From Paenibacillus sp. ACRRY (GTDB lineage: Bacteria; Bacillota; Bacilli; Paenibacillales; Paenibacillaceae): a DNA stretch of 64,000 nt. The notes beneath the pieces are model-generated. The model saw nothing but the letters and a program-made list of their open reading frames with translations. It did not search any database and was not told the origin of the DNA. The translations under genes were made by a program, and so were the position numbers. Below are positions 40,630 to 49,681 of the stretch, piece by piece. Numbering within the stretch: position 1 is the stretch's first letter; every line of letters starts with the position of its first letter. The stretch covers positions 21,366-85,365 of the forward strand of contig NZ_JAKRNM010000015.1 of NCBI RefSeq assembly GCF_022346995.1, written 5' to 3'.

Positions 40630-42168
40630 TCACTTCCCGGCAACCTTGGCCTGTTTCGGCATTCCTGCCCCTGCCTCTGCCTCTTCAGGTACGATTAGAC
40701 GTTTGCGTAATGCTAATGTGGTTAACCAGGATACGATCGCGATCACGAACATGATGACAAACAGGGAATGCAGACTGCCTTCCAGCACATTCCGAAGCAA
40801 TGCCCATTTGTCGTCCGACAAGGCAGCATCCGTATGCGGTGCGAGCAGCTCATTCAAGTCACTTTCGGAAATGCCGGCATCGGCCAGGTGCTGTTCACTG
40901 GATAATTTCGATATCCGGTAGTTCAACCATGTGCCAAATACGGCCGCGCCAATCGTTTGTCCCAGCGTACGCATGAACGTATGCAGTGCCGTTGAAGATC
41001 CGCGTTCCTGATATCCCACAGAGGACTGTGCAATGATGGTGAATATCGTAAACGCAAATCCAAAGCCAAGTCCATAAATAAAAGTCAAAATAAACAGCAC
41101 GGCCTGTGGGGATGTTCCCCCGACCAGGAATAGCCCTCCAGAGCCGATCGCGATTCCGGTCAATCCAATGAGTGCAGTCAGACGTGACCCGATTTTCATC
41201 AGGAGACGACCCGCAAGCACACTTCCGATTAACCAGCCTACGGACATCGGTGCAAGCAGCAGTCCGGATTCAGTCGCGTTGCCTCCGCGTACGCCTTGTA
41301 CCCATAATGGCAAATAACTGGTCAGGCCAATCATCAACGTGCTGGTGAGCAGTCCCGCAATATTGGCAACGCGGATGTCCCGAATACGGAACAGATGCAG
41401 TGGAACCATTGGCGCTTGGGCTCTTTTCTCAACAACGAAGAATAAGATCATGAACACGACAGCAACTGCACTCAGCCCCACAATGAGCGGAGAGCTCCAG
41501 GCATAATACTGCCCGCCAGCTGACAACACAAAGAGTAATGCCGTTATGCCCACCGTGAAGGTCAGCGCACCGATATAGTCGATTTTGGCGGTACGAGGTG
41601 AGATGTCTTCCTTCAAATAACGAAATACAAACCACATGGCCAGCAGGCCGAATGGTACGTTAAATCCGAAAATCCACTGCCAACCGAGATTATCGACAAA
41701 GTAACCGCCAAGCAGCGGCCCTGCCAGGGAAGAGATGCCCCACACCGAACTGATCCAACCCTGAATCTTGCCTCGTTCTTCAATTCGGTAAATGTCTCCA
41801 ATAATCGTGAACGTAACAGGCACAACTGCTCCTGCCCCAATTCCTTGAATGGCACGGAAAATAATCAACTGCTCCATATTTTGTGAGAAACAGCAAAGTA
41901 ATGAACCGAGCAAAAACAATGCACAGCCAATCAGGAACACGGGCTTTCGGCCGTAAAGATCACTGATCTTGCCAAAAATCGGCGTGCTGACAGCCATCGT
42001 GAGCAGATATGCGGTAAAGATCCAGCTCAGCAGCTGTACACTTCCCAGCTCACTTACAATCGTTGGCCCCGCCGGTCCAATGACCGTTCCTTCAATTGCC
42101 GACAAAAAGGTTGCCAGCAACAATCCCGCCAAGATGAAACTGCGTTTCAAACCTCCGGTTGTATTCAC
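40630..42168 (-). CDS. MFS drug transporter, DHA2 family (14 helices)
   Basis: 512-aa EmrB/QacA-type drug:proton antiporter. Family motifs: TVIGPAGPTIVSELGS (motif D1 region; the usual TIVNxALP is altered to VIGPAGP), GKISDLYGRKPVFLIG (motif A), RAIQGIGAGAVVPVTF (motif B), and GWISSVWGISSLAGPLLGGYF (motif C of exporters). Starts with GTG (GAAGGG upstream). Convergent with the marR gene, so not its obvious direct target. The GNAT gene lies 27 nt upstream on the same strand and may be cotranscribed. Substrate unknown. Confidence 0.9.
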   Translation of the reverse strand: MNTTGGLKRSFILAGLLLATFLSAIEGTVIGPAGPTIVSELGSVQLLSWIFTAYLLTMAVSTPIFGKISDLYGRKPVFLIGCALFLLGSLLCCFSQNMEQLIIFRAIQGIGAGAVVPVTFTIIGDIYRIEERGKIQGWISSVWGISSLAGPLLGGYFVDNLGWQWIFGFNVPFGLLAMWFVFRYLKEDISPRTAKIDYIGALTFTVGITALLFVLSAGGQYYAWSSPLIVGLSAVAVVFMILFFVVEKRAQAPMVPLHLFRIRDIRVANIAGLLTSTLMIGLTSYLPLWVQGVRGGNATESGLLLAPMSVGWLIGSVLAGRLLMKIGSRLTALIGLTGIAIGSGGLFLVGGTSPQAVLFILTFIYGLGFGFAFTIFTIIAQSSVGYQERGSSTALHTFMRTLGQTIGAAVFGTWLNYRISKLSSEQHLADAGISESDLNELLAPHTDAALSDDKWALLRNVLEGSLHSLFVIMFVIAIVSWLTTLALRKRLIVPEEAEAGAGMPKQAKVAGK

Positions 42169-42195
42169 ACAAACCCTTCTCTCTTTGTTCTCTGT

Positions 42196-42768
42196 TTATT
42201 TACGGTGCTTGCGCAGCCACTCATCATACAGCAGGGAGTACATGACCATATCCTTATACCCTGTTGACGTGTGCTGTACCTGGCGAAGCAGACCTTCCCG
42301 CGTAAAGCCTTGATTCATTAGAAACTCTCCGGAAGCGGCGTTTCGTGGATCGACCAATGCTTCAATCCGGTTAAGCCCCATGGTTTCATACCCGAAAGGC
42401 AGCATCACCGAGAACACTTCGGTCATATAACCATGCCGCCAGTAGTCACGACCCAGCTCGTAACCAATCTCTCCGCGGAATGCGCCTTCAAGCTGCCAGG
42501 TATTGTATCCACAGCTTCCGATAAGACGGCCTGTCTCCTTCAGTTCGATGCCCCAGCGAATCGCCTCCTCTTCCCCTGCCATATGGTTAAGCAATCCAAT
42601 CATATCCGCAGCTTCGCTTGTCCCGATCATCGGCGCCAGATTCATATAACGGGTCACCTCCCGGTCTGACCAGTATGCGAACATCTGCGCCGCATCCCGG
42701 CGGCGCATTTTGCGCAGACGAAGTCGTGCTGTCTCGAGTTCGGGAATTCTCCCTTTGGATTTATACAT
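42196..42768 (-). CDS. GNAT acetyltransferase (RimJ/RimL type)
   Basis: About 190-aa acetyltransferase: ELETARLRLRKMRRRDAAQMFAYWSD opening, acetyl-CoA site in GEIGYELGRDYWRHGYMTEVFSVML, and the GLNRIEALVDPRNAASGEFLMNQGFTREG block typical of ribosomal-protein-alanine acetyltransferase-like enzymes. True substrate unknown. ATG 42768 is chosen (GGAG nine bases upstream); the frame upstream to 42822 has no site. Precedes the DHA2 transporter gene by 27 nt, perhaps a small resistance operon. Confidence 0.85.
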   Translation of the reverse strand: MYKSKGRIPELETARLRLRKMRRRDAAQMFAYWSDREVTRYMNLAPMIGTSEAADMIGLLNHMAGEEEAIRWGIELKETGRLIGSCGYNTWQLEGAFRGEIGYELGRDYWRHGYMTEVFSVMLPFGYETMGLNRIEALVDPRNAASGEFLMNQGFTREGLLRQVQHTSTGYKDMVMYSLLYDEWLRKHRK

Positions 42769-42873
42769 GAAAAGACACTCCGATCCGATCCATCTCTGCA
42801 GACCATAAGATTCAATAGTCATCTAAACATAACCTGCGCCGATTGGCAACAGTTCAGTCATGGGTTTGACATC

Positions 42874-42901
42874 AAAAAAACCGGGCCGCAAGGGTCCCGG
42901 T
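42874..42901 (-). terminator. Terminator of the 98-aa gene
   Basis: Minus strand ACCGGGACCCTTGCGGCCCGGT followed by seven T. Confidence 0.85.
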
Positions 42902-42964
42902 CTTGTTGTACGTATGATTCAATCGAGCTGTCCCGTAACAGCCTGTCCTGCCAGAGTTTCAACT

Positions 42965-43261
42965 TCAGGCGGTAGAAGCCTTCTTATCCGCTCCCAGGAG
43001 CTCATCGCTGACCCGGCCCAGCACAGCCGTAATTTCCTTATACTCTTCAATGCCTGTCCCGGTCAGGCTCCACTGGTCGCCATGGGCGGTCAGGAAGTTC
43101 TCCTGAGTGAGATGTTCAAGCTCCTGCTTGATCTCCCGCTCGCCAACACGATAGCCGCGCTCTTCCAATAAAGGCAGTGCGTCACCAACGGTCAAATCCT
43201 GATTTTGGGCCAAATATAGAAGATGAATCCGTACAAATAGATTCTGTACCTCTGCGTGCAT
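42965..43261 (-). CDS. Hypothetical winged-helix-like protein, 98 aa
   Basis: Predicted all-helical N-terminal part plus a short beta wing: HLLYLAQNQDLTVGDALPLLEERGYRVGEREIKQELEHLTQENFLTA... reads like a small winged helix (PadR/ArsR-like), without effector domain. DNA binding is plausible but unproven. Strong site GGAAGGAGTTTGGATT. Single gene with its own terminator. Divergent from the fRMsr gene. Confidence 0.6.
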   Translation of the reverse strand: MHAEVQNLFVRIHLLYLAQNQDLTVGDALPLLEERGYRVGEREIKQELEHLTQENFLTAHGDQWSLTGTGIEEYKEITAVLGRVSDELLGADKKASTA

Positions 43262-43459
43262 AATCCAAACTCCTTCCAGGGTTATAGCCCTCCGTGATTG
43301 CTAAATAATTACCCCGTGCGAGAAGCTGAGAAACAGGATGAATTTACAGGGGTTTCCCCTTCTTATTCAAAATTCTACCGAAATCCTCCGCTTGACTAAA
43401 GGCATGCACTGCACTATCTTGAAAATAAGTACCATTTTTGCTCGGGAGGGTGATTCACC

Positions 43460-43939
43460 ATGTTTCAAGCTGTTTCCTATGAAGGAACACGAAGCGAGCA
43501 GCACACCGCCGTCCTGGGACAGTTAAGTGCTCTGATCCGCGATGAACCAAGCGCCATTGCCAATCTGGCAAACGCTGCGGCGCTGCTCAATGTATTTCTA
43601 ACCGATACCAATTGGGTCGGATTCTACCTGTATGATGGCAAAGAACTTGTTCTTGGTCCGTTCCAGGGGCTGCCTGCCTGCATCCGTATTCCGCTTGGAC
43701 GCGGAGTGTGCGGCACATCTGCTGCGGAACGACGTACGCTCGTTGTAGACGATGTTCATGCATTCCCAGGTCATATCGCCTGCGATGCTGCATCGAACAG
43801 TGAGATTGTCGTGCCCATTATCAAAGACGGCGAATTATACGGGGTGCTCGACATCGACAGCCCGATTAAAAACCGATTTGACGACGAAGATCGCATCTTC
43901 TTGGAACAGGCCGTCAAACTGCTCACAGAGCAGCTGTAA
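43460..43939 (+). CDS. Free methionine-(R)-sulfoxide reductase (GAF domain, YtsP/MsrC type)
   Basis: 159-aa single GAF-domain enzyme that reduces free methionine-R-sulfoxide. The three family cysteines occur with normal spacing at C74 (LPACIRIP), C84 (RGVCG) and C108 (GHIACDA). LGPFQGLPACIRIPLGRGVCG and DDVHAFPGHIACDAASNSEIV are the family signature. Start ATG has GGGAGGGTGATTCACC. Single gene with a strong terminator. Confidence 0.92.
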   Translation: MFQAVSYEGTRSEQHTAVLGQLSALIRDEPSAIANLANAAALLNVFLTDTNWVGFYLYDGKELVLGPFQGLPACIRIPLGRGVCGTSAAERRTLVVDDVHAFPGHIACDAASNSEIVVPIIKDGELYGVLDIDSPIKNRFDDEDRIFLEQAVKLLTEQL

Positions 43940-44006
43940 CCACGGTTCTGCCGAAGGTCCTTCTACCTATATTAAGCAGGACGTGACAGCAATACGTACC
44001 GAAGAT

Positions 44007-44048
44007 AACCAAAAAGCACAGACCATTAGTGGTCTGTGCTTTTTGGTT
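44007..44048. terminator. Bidirectional terminator between fRMsr and TipAS genes
   Basis: AACCAAAAAGCACAGACC ATTAGT and its exact reverse complement form an 18-bp perfect stem with T runs on both strands. Confidence 0.93.
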
Positions 44049-44096
44049 TATGCCTTTTACATCCATGTTCTGCTCGCCCATGGTTACTCTATGCAT

Positions 44097-44888
44097 TTAG
44101 GTCAATTCCTGTTCCGCTTTGATCATCATGCCGTCTCGCAGAAATTCGGCCAGCTTGGGATGATAACCGTCGTACATTTGGCGAAAATTTTGATGTTCCA
44201 CATACAGATTGCCCAAGTCACGATAGATTTCGGCAGTAGGCGTGTAGTAATCCTTGACCCATTCCAGATGTCTGCCAATGATGTGCTGAACTTCCTGGCT
44301 TTCAGGTGTCAGGCCATCTTCGATCGCCCGCTGCAAGTCCCGATTGATTCGGTCTATTTTTTCCTGGGAATCCAGGTAATCTTCTTTGGTTTTGAGTTCC
44401 CCGTCATAAGATATGGCTGATTCAGATTGTGCTGGATGCCAGCTATCCGTTATGACCGGATCATGGTTCGGTGCCTCCGTTGAATCAGGCAGCATACTGT
44501 GATGCCCTTTTTTGATAAAACCCTGATACAACTCCTGAACCTCAAGTTCATACTCTCCCTGCAGATGGGAAATCGTTTTGTCCAGAGTTTGAATCAATCC
44601 ATGCAAATGCAATGCCTTCTCGAGCAGCTGAATGCGCTGCCGCTGCATCATATGAATGATATCTTGATGATCCTCCTGCAGCATGGGGCCGATCTCTTCC
44701 TGTTCCACCCCCAGCTCCTTACAGAACAAAATCTGCTGGAGTTTCAACAGTTCCGGTTTCTCATAATACACTTCATTCTGGTCTCTACCCGCGAATGCAG
44801 GTGTTAGCCAACCCGATTTCACATATTGGCTCAATTCCTTCAGACTTATACCGGACATGCCGGATACGTCCGCCATGGTATATGCCAT
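44097..44888 (-). CDS. MerR-like regulator with TipAS antibiotic-recognition domain
   Basis: 263-aa protein. The N-terminus (AYTMADVSGMSGISLKELSQYVKSGWLTPAF) is a diverged MerR winged helix, followed by a long coiled coil (QRQRIQLLEKALHLHGLIQTLDKTI...). From about 165 it has a TipAS-like helical domain (TKEDYLDSQEKIDRINRDLQRAIEDG...), which binds thiopeptides in the prototype. The MerR part lacks the usual R-YYE-G motif order, so DNA-binding behaviour may differ. ATG 44888 has AGGAGGTGTTGCGA; the longer frame is not supported. Target genes not identified. Confidence 0.8.
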   Translation of the reverse strand: MAYTMADVSGMSGISLKELSQYVKSGWLTPAFAGRDQNEVYYEKPELLKLQQILFCKELGVEQEEIGPMLQEDHQDIIHMMQRQRIQLLEKALHLHGLIQTLDKTISHLQGEYELEVQELYQGFIKKGHHSMLPDSTEAPNHDPVITDSWHPAQSESAISYDGELKTKEDYLDSQEKIDRINRDLQRAIEDGLTPESQEVQHIIGRHLEWVKDYYTPTAEIYRDLGNLYVEHQNFRQMYDGYHPKLAEFLRDGMMIKAEQELT

Positions 44889-45093
44889 TCGCAACACCTC
44901 CTGTCTACACTGCATTGTGATTAGGCTTATTCATACTGCTTTTTATGTTCATTGAGTTAGGTACAAGATTGGGACAACAATTAGTCGATTGTTTTGCGGT
45001 ATGTAAATTATTTATACCCTCCTGATGGGATGTGAACCGGGGGTCAGTAGGGAAATCGAAAGTGTTTTCACTATTTCCTATTGATCGATATAA

Positions 45094-45132
45094 GAAAAAG
45101 TCCCACACCAACAACATTGGGTGCAGGACCTT
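45094..45132 (-). terminator. Terminator of the aldehyde dehydrogenase gene
   Basis: Minus strand AAGGTCCTGCACCCAATG...GGTGTGGGACTT stem followed by TTTTCTTAT. Confidence 0.8.
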
Positions 45133-45182
45133 GTTATTACTTCATGTTAGACAGGGCAAATCAGCCTGCTTTACAAACATGC

Positions 45183-46607
45183 TTAATTTTTATTGAACAT
45201 GACAAACTTGAGTTCTGTCATTTCTTCAACTGCGTATTTGACACCTTCACGTCCCATACCACTCTGCTTCACACCACCGTATGGCATGTGATCGACGCGG
45301 AACGTTGGAATGTCGTTAATCATGACCCCTCCAGCCTCGATATGATCAGCTGCATGGAGTGCAGTATGAATATCGTTTGTAAAAATACCCGCCTGAAGCC
45401 CATAGATGGAATCATTCACGTGCTCAATGCCTTCTTGGACCGAATTCACAGGGTTAATAACAACAATCGGTGCAAAGACTTCCTGGCACGATACCTTCGC
45501 ATCACGCGGCACGTTAACAAGTACGGTTGGGCGAAGTACGCCTCCTTCCGCCTCTCCTCCTGCTGCCACTACAGCTCCTGCCTGTTTCGCTTCGTCGATC
45601 CAATCCAGTGTCCGCTGTACATCTTTGGCTGTAATAAGTGCCGAAACAACCGTATCCGGGTTCAGCGGATCTCCTGTCACCACTTGTTTCGCGGCTTCCG
45701 CGAAGCGGCGTATGAATTCGTCTGCAATGGCACTGTGTACATAAATGCGCTGCAGTGAAATGCATACCTGACCCTGATACGTAAAGGCCCCGATCACACA
45801 TCTTGGCACCACTTTGTCCAGATCCGCATCCTGATCCACAATGACAGCTGCATTTGATCCAAGTTCCAGCGTCACCCGTTTCAATCCAGCCTGACTGCGA
45901 ATGCTTGTCCCTACAGCAGGGCTTCCCGTGAATGTAATATGGGCTATGCGCGAATCGGATACGAGCACATCACCAATCGTTTTGCCATCCCCGCTTACTA
46001 CGTTTAATGCACCATCCGGCAATCCGGATTCCTTAAGCAGGTTCGCAATATAGTAGGCAGACAACGGTGTCTGCTCAGCCGGTTTCAGAACAATGGTATT
46101 GCCTGCTGCAAGTGCAGGTCCAACCTTGTGTGCCACCAGATTCATCGGAAAATTAAACGGCGTAATCGCCCCGATGACACCCAGAGGCTGTCGCATGGTA
46201 TATCCGATGCGTCCTTCGCCGCCCTTGGCTGCATCCAGGGGAACGGTCTCTCCTGTCAACCGCTTCGCTTCTTCTGCGGCAAAACGGTACGTTTCCACCG
46301 TACGATCCACTTCAGCAAGCGCAGCCGTGATCGGTTTGGCCGCTTCCAGCGCAATTACTTTTGCCGCCTCTTCCTTCCGCTCTTCCAATAGGGAGGAGAG
46401 CTTGTACAGGATGTCTGCACGCCGGTGGGCAGGCATGCTGCGCATCTCCTTGCCAGCCTGAACGGCAGCTGTTATGGCTGCTTCAGCCTCCTCCGCCGAA
46501 GCGGTAGACACTTCAGCCAATGTTTCTCCGGAATACGGTGCCTGAAGTGCCTTATATTCTACTGATTCTGTGGGTTTACCACCGATAAACAGATGTTGTT
46601 TTTTCAT
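45183..46607 (-). CDS. NAD(P)+-dependent aldehyde dehydrogenase
   Basis: 474-aa ALDH superfamily enzyme, closest in pattern to lactaldehyde/glyceraldehyde-type dehydrogenases of bacilli. Catalytic elements: GVIGAITPFNFPMNLVAHKV, KPAEQTP, general base Glu in VTLELGSNAAVIVD, and nucleophile Cys in YQGQVCISLQRIYV. Substrate not predictable from sequence. ATG 46607 (MKKQHLFIGGK) has GGAGGATTCAATA; the upstream frame to 46673 is unsupported. Single gene with a terminator, downstream of the usp gene on the same strand. Confidence 0.9.
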   Translation of the reverse strand: MKKQHLFIGGKPTESVEYKALQAPYSGETLAEVSTASAEEAEAAITAAVQAGKEMRSMPAHRRADILYKLSSLLEERKEEAAKVIALEAAKPITAALAEVDRTVETYRFAAEEAKRLTGETVPLDAAKGGEGRIGYTMRQPLGVIGAITPFNFPMNLVAHKVGPALAAGNTIVLKPAEQTPLSAYYIANLLKESGLPDGALNVVSGDGKTIGDVLVSDSRIAHITFTGSPAVGTSIRSQAGLKRVTLELGSNAAVIVDQDADLDKVVPRCVIGAFTYQGQVCISLQRIYVHSAIADEFIRRFAEAAKQVVTGDPLNPDTVVSALITAKDVQRTLDWIDEAKQAGAVVAAGGEAEGGVLRPTVLVNVPRDAKVSCQEVFAPIVVINPVNSVQEGIEHVNDSIYGLQAGIFTNDIHTALHAADHIEAGGVMINDIPTFRVDHMPYGGVKQSGMGREGVKYAVEEMTELKFVMFNKN

Positions 46608-46763
46608 TATTGAATCCTCCAATCCATCATTGCTGCAAGTCTGACCTAAATAGCTACAGTGGGTCAAGTCCATGACAGAACAACCTTGTGATCGTAGTTA
46701 TATCCTTTATCTATTTATACACCACAGTAGTATCTTCAACCCAGCCTTAATTCCGGCAGAGTC

Positions 46764-47186
46764 CTATTTAACCGTTAATACCGGGCATTCTGCATGTTTC
46801 AATACACCGTGGCTGACACTGCCAACGACGATTTCTGCCAGCACGCTTTTGCCACCTGTACCCATTACAATGAGGTTGCACGCTCTGTCGCGCGACACCC
46901 GGCAGATCTCGTTTACCGGGTCCCCTGCAATCAGCAGCGTCTCATAAGGGATGGAATGTCCGGACAACAGCTGTTCTACCGGTGCAATAATATGCTGCCC
47001 TTCTTCCGCAATTCGTGCTTCCAGATCTACTCCCAGAGCCGGCTCATTCAACGATACGGAAGGATTCACATGCACAATAATCAATCTGGCGGGATGCTTC
47101 AAACTTTCAGCTAAGTCAACCGCTGTTTCCAACGCCTTATGAGCATGATCCGACCCATCAACAGCCACTACGATTCGTTCCAGCAT
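46764..47186 (-). CDS. Universal stress protein (UspA family)
   Basis: About 140-aa single-domain Usp: LERIVVAVDGSDHAHKALE at the N-terminus and the ATP-binding pattern MGTGGKSVLAEIVVGSVSHGVL near the C-terminus. Binds nucleotide and contributes to stress survival in the family. ATG 47186 is preferred (GGGGGAATTGAA upstream). The longer frame from 47204 overlaps the MFS stop (TAATG) and would also be translatable by coupling. Second gene of an operon with the MFS transporter at 47204-48421. Confidence 0.88.
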   Translation of the reverse strand: MLERIVVAVDGSDHAHKALETAVDLAESLKHPARLIIVHVNPSVSLNEPALGVDLEARIAEEGQHIIAPVEQLLSGHSIPYETLLIAGDPVNEICRVSRDRACNLIVMGTGGKSVLAEIVVGSVSHGVLKHAECPVLTVK

Positions 47187-47203
47187 TTCAATTCCCCCAT
47201 CCA

Positions 47204-48421
47204 TTAATGTGTAATTGCTGCATCGATATCACGCAGATGTCTACGACGTGCAAACAGAACCACGACACCAACCAGTACCATCAATGCGCCAAAATAAAAC
47301 GGTGTTTCCGGCAGGAACCATTCCGACAATTTACCTGCAAGCCACGGTGCCAATGCACCGCCTAGAAAACGTACGAAGCTGTAAGCAGCCGAGGCAACCG
47401 AGCGTTCAACCGGAGCAGCCTCCATAACAGCCGTCGTAATCAGTGTGTTGTTGATACCCAGGAATATCCCTGCAACGATAACAGCAACAATGACGGTTGT
47501 GGATGATCCCATTACTGTACCCACGGCCATAACAATGAGGTCAATCGCAAACAGGGTCAGCATAACACTCATGGAAGGAACCGAGCCGAATCGACGCTGC
47601 AGTCTTGGTGCCACGAATACAGACGTTATGGCAAGCATGAGGCCCCAACCAAAGAACACATAACCAAGTCCGTGCTCATCCAGGTTCATGACATAAGGTG
47701 AATAAGCCATCAAAGTAAAGAAACCAAAGTTATACAGGAAGGCAGTAATCGCCAGTGTTTTCAGGGATGGATAACTTAGTGCCTTGAACGGATCGGACAA
47801 GGAACTGCGTGTTTTCGGCTTGGCCATTTTGGGCAGCATAAACGTAATGCTGATAAAGGCGATCGCCATCAGAGCAGCAACACCATAAAACGGGCCGCGC
47901 CATGAGATGGAGCCAAGTTCACCACCAAGAAGTGGACCTACCGCGATACCAAGACCCAGTGCGGCTTCGTACAAAATAATCGCTTTGGCTGTCCCCGAAG
48001 TGGACAAACCAACAATGGCTGATAACGCCGTTGCGATAAACAGGGCATTACCTAGACCCCAACCACCACGGTAACCCACTAGGGCGCCTACCGTGTCTGA
48101 GGTTCCGCCCAGAAAGGAGAAAATAATGATAAGTAAAATCCCGCTTAGCAGCGTCCACTTGACACCGATCCGGCTGGATACAACGCCCGTAATCAACATT
48201 GCAACCCCAGTCACAGCGTTGTAACTCGTAAACAGTAGTGAAACTTGGCTTTTGGATGCATGCAGCTGATCTGCAATGGCAGGCAGGATGGGGTCAACCA
48301 ATCCCAGTCCCATAAACGAAATGATACACGCGAAGGCGACAGCCCATACAGCCCGTGGTTGGGACAGCAATCCTCCGCGTGATGACGGCAGTTCGTCAGG
48401 TAATGATGGTTCTCTTTTCAT
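47204..48421 (-). CDS. MFS transporter (drug efflux type, 12 helices)
   Basis: 405-aa transporter with twelve predicted helices: WAVAFACIISFMGLGLVDPILPAIADQL (helix 1 and loop), TGVVSSRIGVKWTLLSG (motif A variant), and GLGNALFIATALSAIVG. It resembles the Bacillus drug-efflux (DHA1) exporters. ATG 48421 follows AGGAGGTATCATGT. A promoter with 19-bp spacer lies at 48458-48488 and a MerR gene is next upstream, so this operon is probably switched on by that MerR protein in response to its ligand. The usp gene follows without a gap. Confidence 0.88.
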   Translation of the reverse strand: MKREPSLPDELPSSRGGLLSQPRAVWAVAFACIISFMGLGLVDPILPAIADQLHASKSQVSLLFTSYNAVTGVAMLITGVVSSRIGVKWTLLSGILLIIIFSFLGGTSDTVGALVGYRGGWGLGNALFIATALSAIVGLSTSGTAKAIILYEAALGLGIAVGPLLGGELGSISWRGPFYGVAALMAIAFISITFMLPKMAKPKTRSSLSDPFKALSYPSLKTLAITAFLYNFGFFTLMAYSPYVMNLDEHGLGYVFFGWGLMLAITSVFVAPRLQRRFGSVPSMSVMLTLFAIDLIVMAVGTVMGSSTTVIVAVIVAGIFLGINNTLITTAVMEAAPVERSVASAAYSFVRFLGGALAPWLAGKLSEWFLPETPFYFGALMVLVGVVVLFARRRHLRDIDAAITH

Positions 48422-48457
48422 ACATGATACCTCCTGGTTATGAATTGAAATTAATTT

Positions 48458-48488
48458 GTAATACATGAAATTTTCATATCATTTTCAA
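48458..48488 (-). promoter_or_regulatory. MerR-type promoter with 19-bp spacer and internal dyad
   Basis: On the minus strand TTGAAA (48483-48488), 19 bp, TATTAC (48458-48463). The spacer contains ATGAAA-A-TTTCAT (48465-48477). Overlong spacer with a dyad is the signature of MerR-activated promoters. Confidence 0.75.
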
Positions 48489-48518
48489 AAGAAAATGAAA
48501 CAAAACGGCACAAAATGA

Positions 48519-48534
48519 CACCGGCTTCCCGGTG
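48519..48534 (-). terminator. Short stem-loop between merR and MFS genes
   Basis: CACCGG CTTC CCGGTG, 45 nt after the merR stop codon and before the MFS promoter; followed on the minus strand by TCATTTTG. Probably separates the two transcripts. Confidence 0.5.
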
Positions 48535-48578
48535 CTTGCACGATTTCGTTTTTATGGAGTTATAGGTCACTCTCTTGC

Positions 48579-49034
48579 TTATCCGTCTTCCGGATGATCG
48601 GTGATTTCATTCTTCTGTAATCGCTGAATCCCGTTTTGCACCCGTTCTCGCAATTCCTCCAGCTCTGCCTGTACGGCATGAATACTCTGCAGTTTCTGTT
48701 CAATTAACTGAAGTTGACCACCCAGCGTTTCATCCATACTGGTGAGTTTTTCAATCCGTTCCCTCACTTCGGTTGTCTGCTGGTAATCAAATCGCTGCTC
48801 ATTCAGTACATCAGCCGTAGCGATATACGTATGCAGTTCCTGTAGGGAGAAGCCAAGCACTTCCTTGGCGCGGACGACCTTTTTCAAATAGTCGATATCC
48901 TCTCTCGTATACAGCCGCGTGCCACCGTCCGTCCGCTGAGGTGAAGGCATGACACCAATCTCTTCGTAATACCGGATGGTACGCTTCGTCAAACCACATT
49001 CCTTGGCTACGTCGTCGATCTTATACAAGCTCAT
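48579..49034 (-). CDS. MerR family transcriptional regulator
   Basis: 151-aa MerR regulator: DNA-binding domain LYKIDDVAKECGLTKRTIRYYEEIGVM...TRLYTREDIDYLKKVV (residues 2-60) and a long dimerisation coiled coil (about 75-140). No conserved metal-binding cysteines in the C-terminus (only one Cys, in the helix-turn-helix), so an organic ligand is more likely than a metal. ATG 49034 has GAGGTG six bases upstream. Lies directly upstream of the MFS-usp operon, whose promoter has the MerR-type layout. Confidence 0.88.
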   Translation of the reverse strand: MSLYKIDDVAKECGLTKRTIRYYEEIGVMPSPQRTDGGTRLYTREDIDYLKKVVRAKEVLGFSLQELHTYIATADVLNEQRFDYQQTTEVRERIEKLTSMDETLGGQLQLIEQKLQSIHAVQAELEELRERVQNGIQRLQKNEITDHPEDG

Positions 49035-49151
49035 TTCCTTCACCTCACTTTTAATATGTCTATAATGTTATGTACATAATTATATATAATTATAACGTTA
49101 ACGTCAACGTTAGATTTCAACCACTGAAACTTCATGAACCTCACCGAACAC

Positions 49152-49174
49152 AAAAAGACCCGCTTTCGCGGATC
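49152..49174 (-). terminator. Terminator of the SdpI-like gene
   Basis: Minus strand GATCCGC GAAA GCGGGTC followed by TTTTTG; stable tetraloop. Confidence 0.8.
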
Positions 49175-49211
49175 CTCTGCCTCTACCTTATTTACATTGA
49201 ACTACGATTTT

Positions 49212-49574
49212 CTATGAAGCACCTTGCTCGCTTTGCTTCCGCTTCTGAGCATGCTGTACTTCCTTTAAGCGCCCTTCCACTTTCGTAAACAGTCTGAACG
49301 TGTAGAACGCAACTGCAAACAGACTGAGTACGAGTGCCTGTACATCTGTAAACCAGAATCCAAGAATGCCGAACACCGTAATAATGACCCCAAACTGCAT
49401 CATCAGGTTTGCGCTGTAACGCTGAGCTTCGTCCCATAAATCGGGATCACTCATGGCGCGCGGGGTACGATAACCATATATGCCATTAATCTTTTTCGGT
49501 GGTTTTTTGAACAGCATTAACCCGAGCACGAAATAGCACACTCCGCATATTAACCCTACAATTGCTCCTGCCAA
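49212..49574 (-). CDS. SdpI/YhfL-like membrane protein
   Basis: 120-aa protein with three hydrophobic helices (about 3-22, 58-77, 80-95) and the SdpI-family motif YGYRTPRAMSDPDLWDEAQRYS (about 33-54 in part). SdpI is an immunity protein and signal receptor for the SdpC toxin in B. subtilis, but many short homologues stand alone and have unknown roles. No sdpC-like toxin or ArsR-type sdpR is adjacent. Start ATG near 49574 is weakly supported. Immunity function is not claimed. Confidence 0.7.
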   Translation of the reverse strand: MAGAIVGLICGVCYFVLGLMLFKKPPKKINGIYGYRTPRAMSDPDLWDEAQRYSANLMMQFGVIITVFGILGFWFTDVQALVLSLFAVAFYTFRLFTKVEGRLKEVQHAQKRKQSEQGAS

Positions 49575-49628
49575 ATTGTTCTCCCCTTCTCTTCAAACAT
49601 TCCTCTAAACATGCCTGCGACCATAAAA

Positions 49629-49662
49629 ATAAAAAACGGCTCTACGTATATACGAAGAGCCG
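49629..49662 (-). terminator. Terminator of cadA
   Basis: CGGCTCT...AGAGCCG stem with inner TACGTATATACG pairing, followed on the minus strand by six T; 20 nt after the stop. Confidence 0.85.
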
Positions 49663-49681
49663 CGGCGTTCGTTTCGAAAAC

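Noticed and set aside
44916..45080. MerR-type promoter for the TipAS regulator gene
   Set aside because: ACCCTCC...GGGGGT near 45017-45045 is only a loose dyad, and I could not place -35 and -10 boxes with a 19-bp spacer.
49212..49574. SdpC-type toxin and immunity system
   Set aside because: Only a short SdpI-like protein is present; no toxin, maturation or sdpR gene lies nearby.
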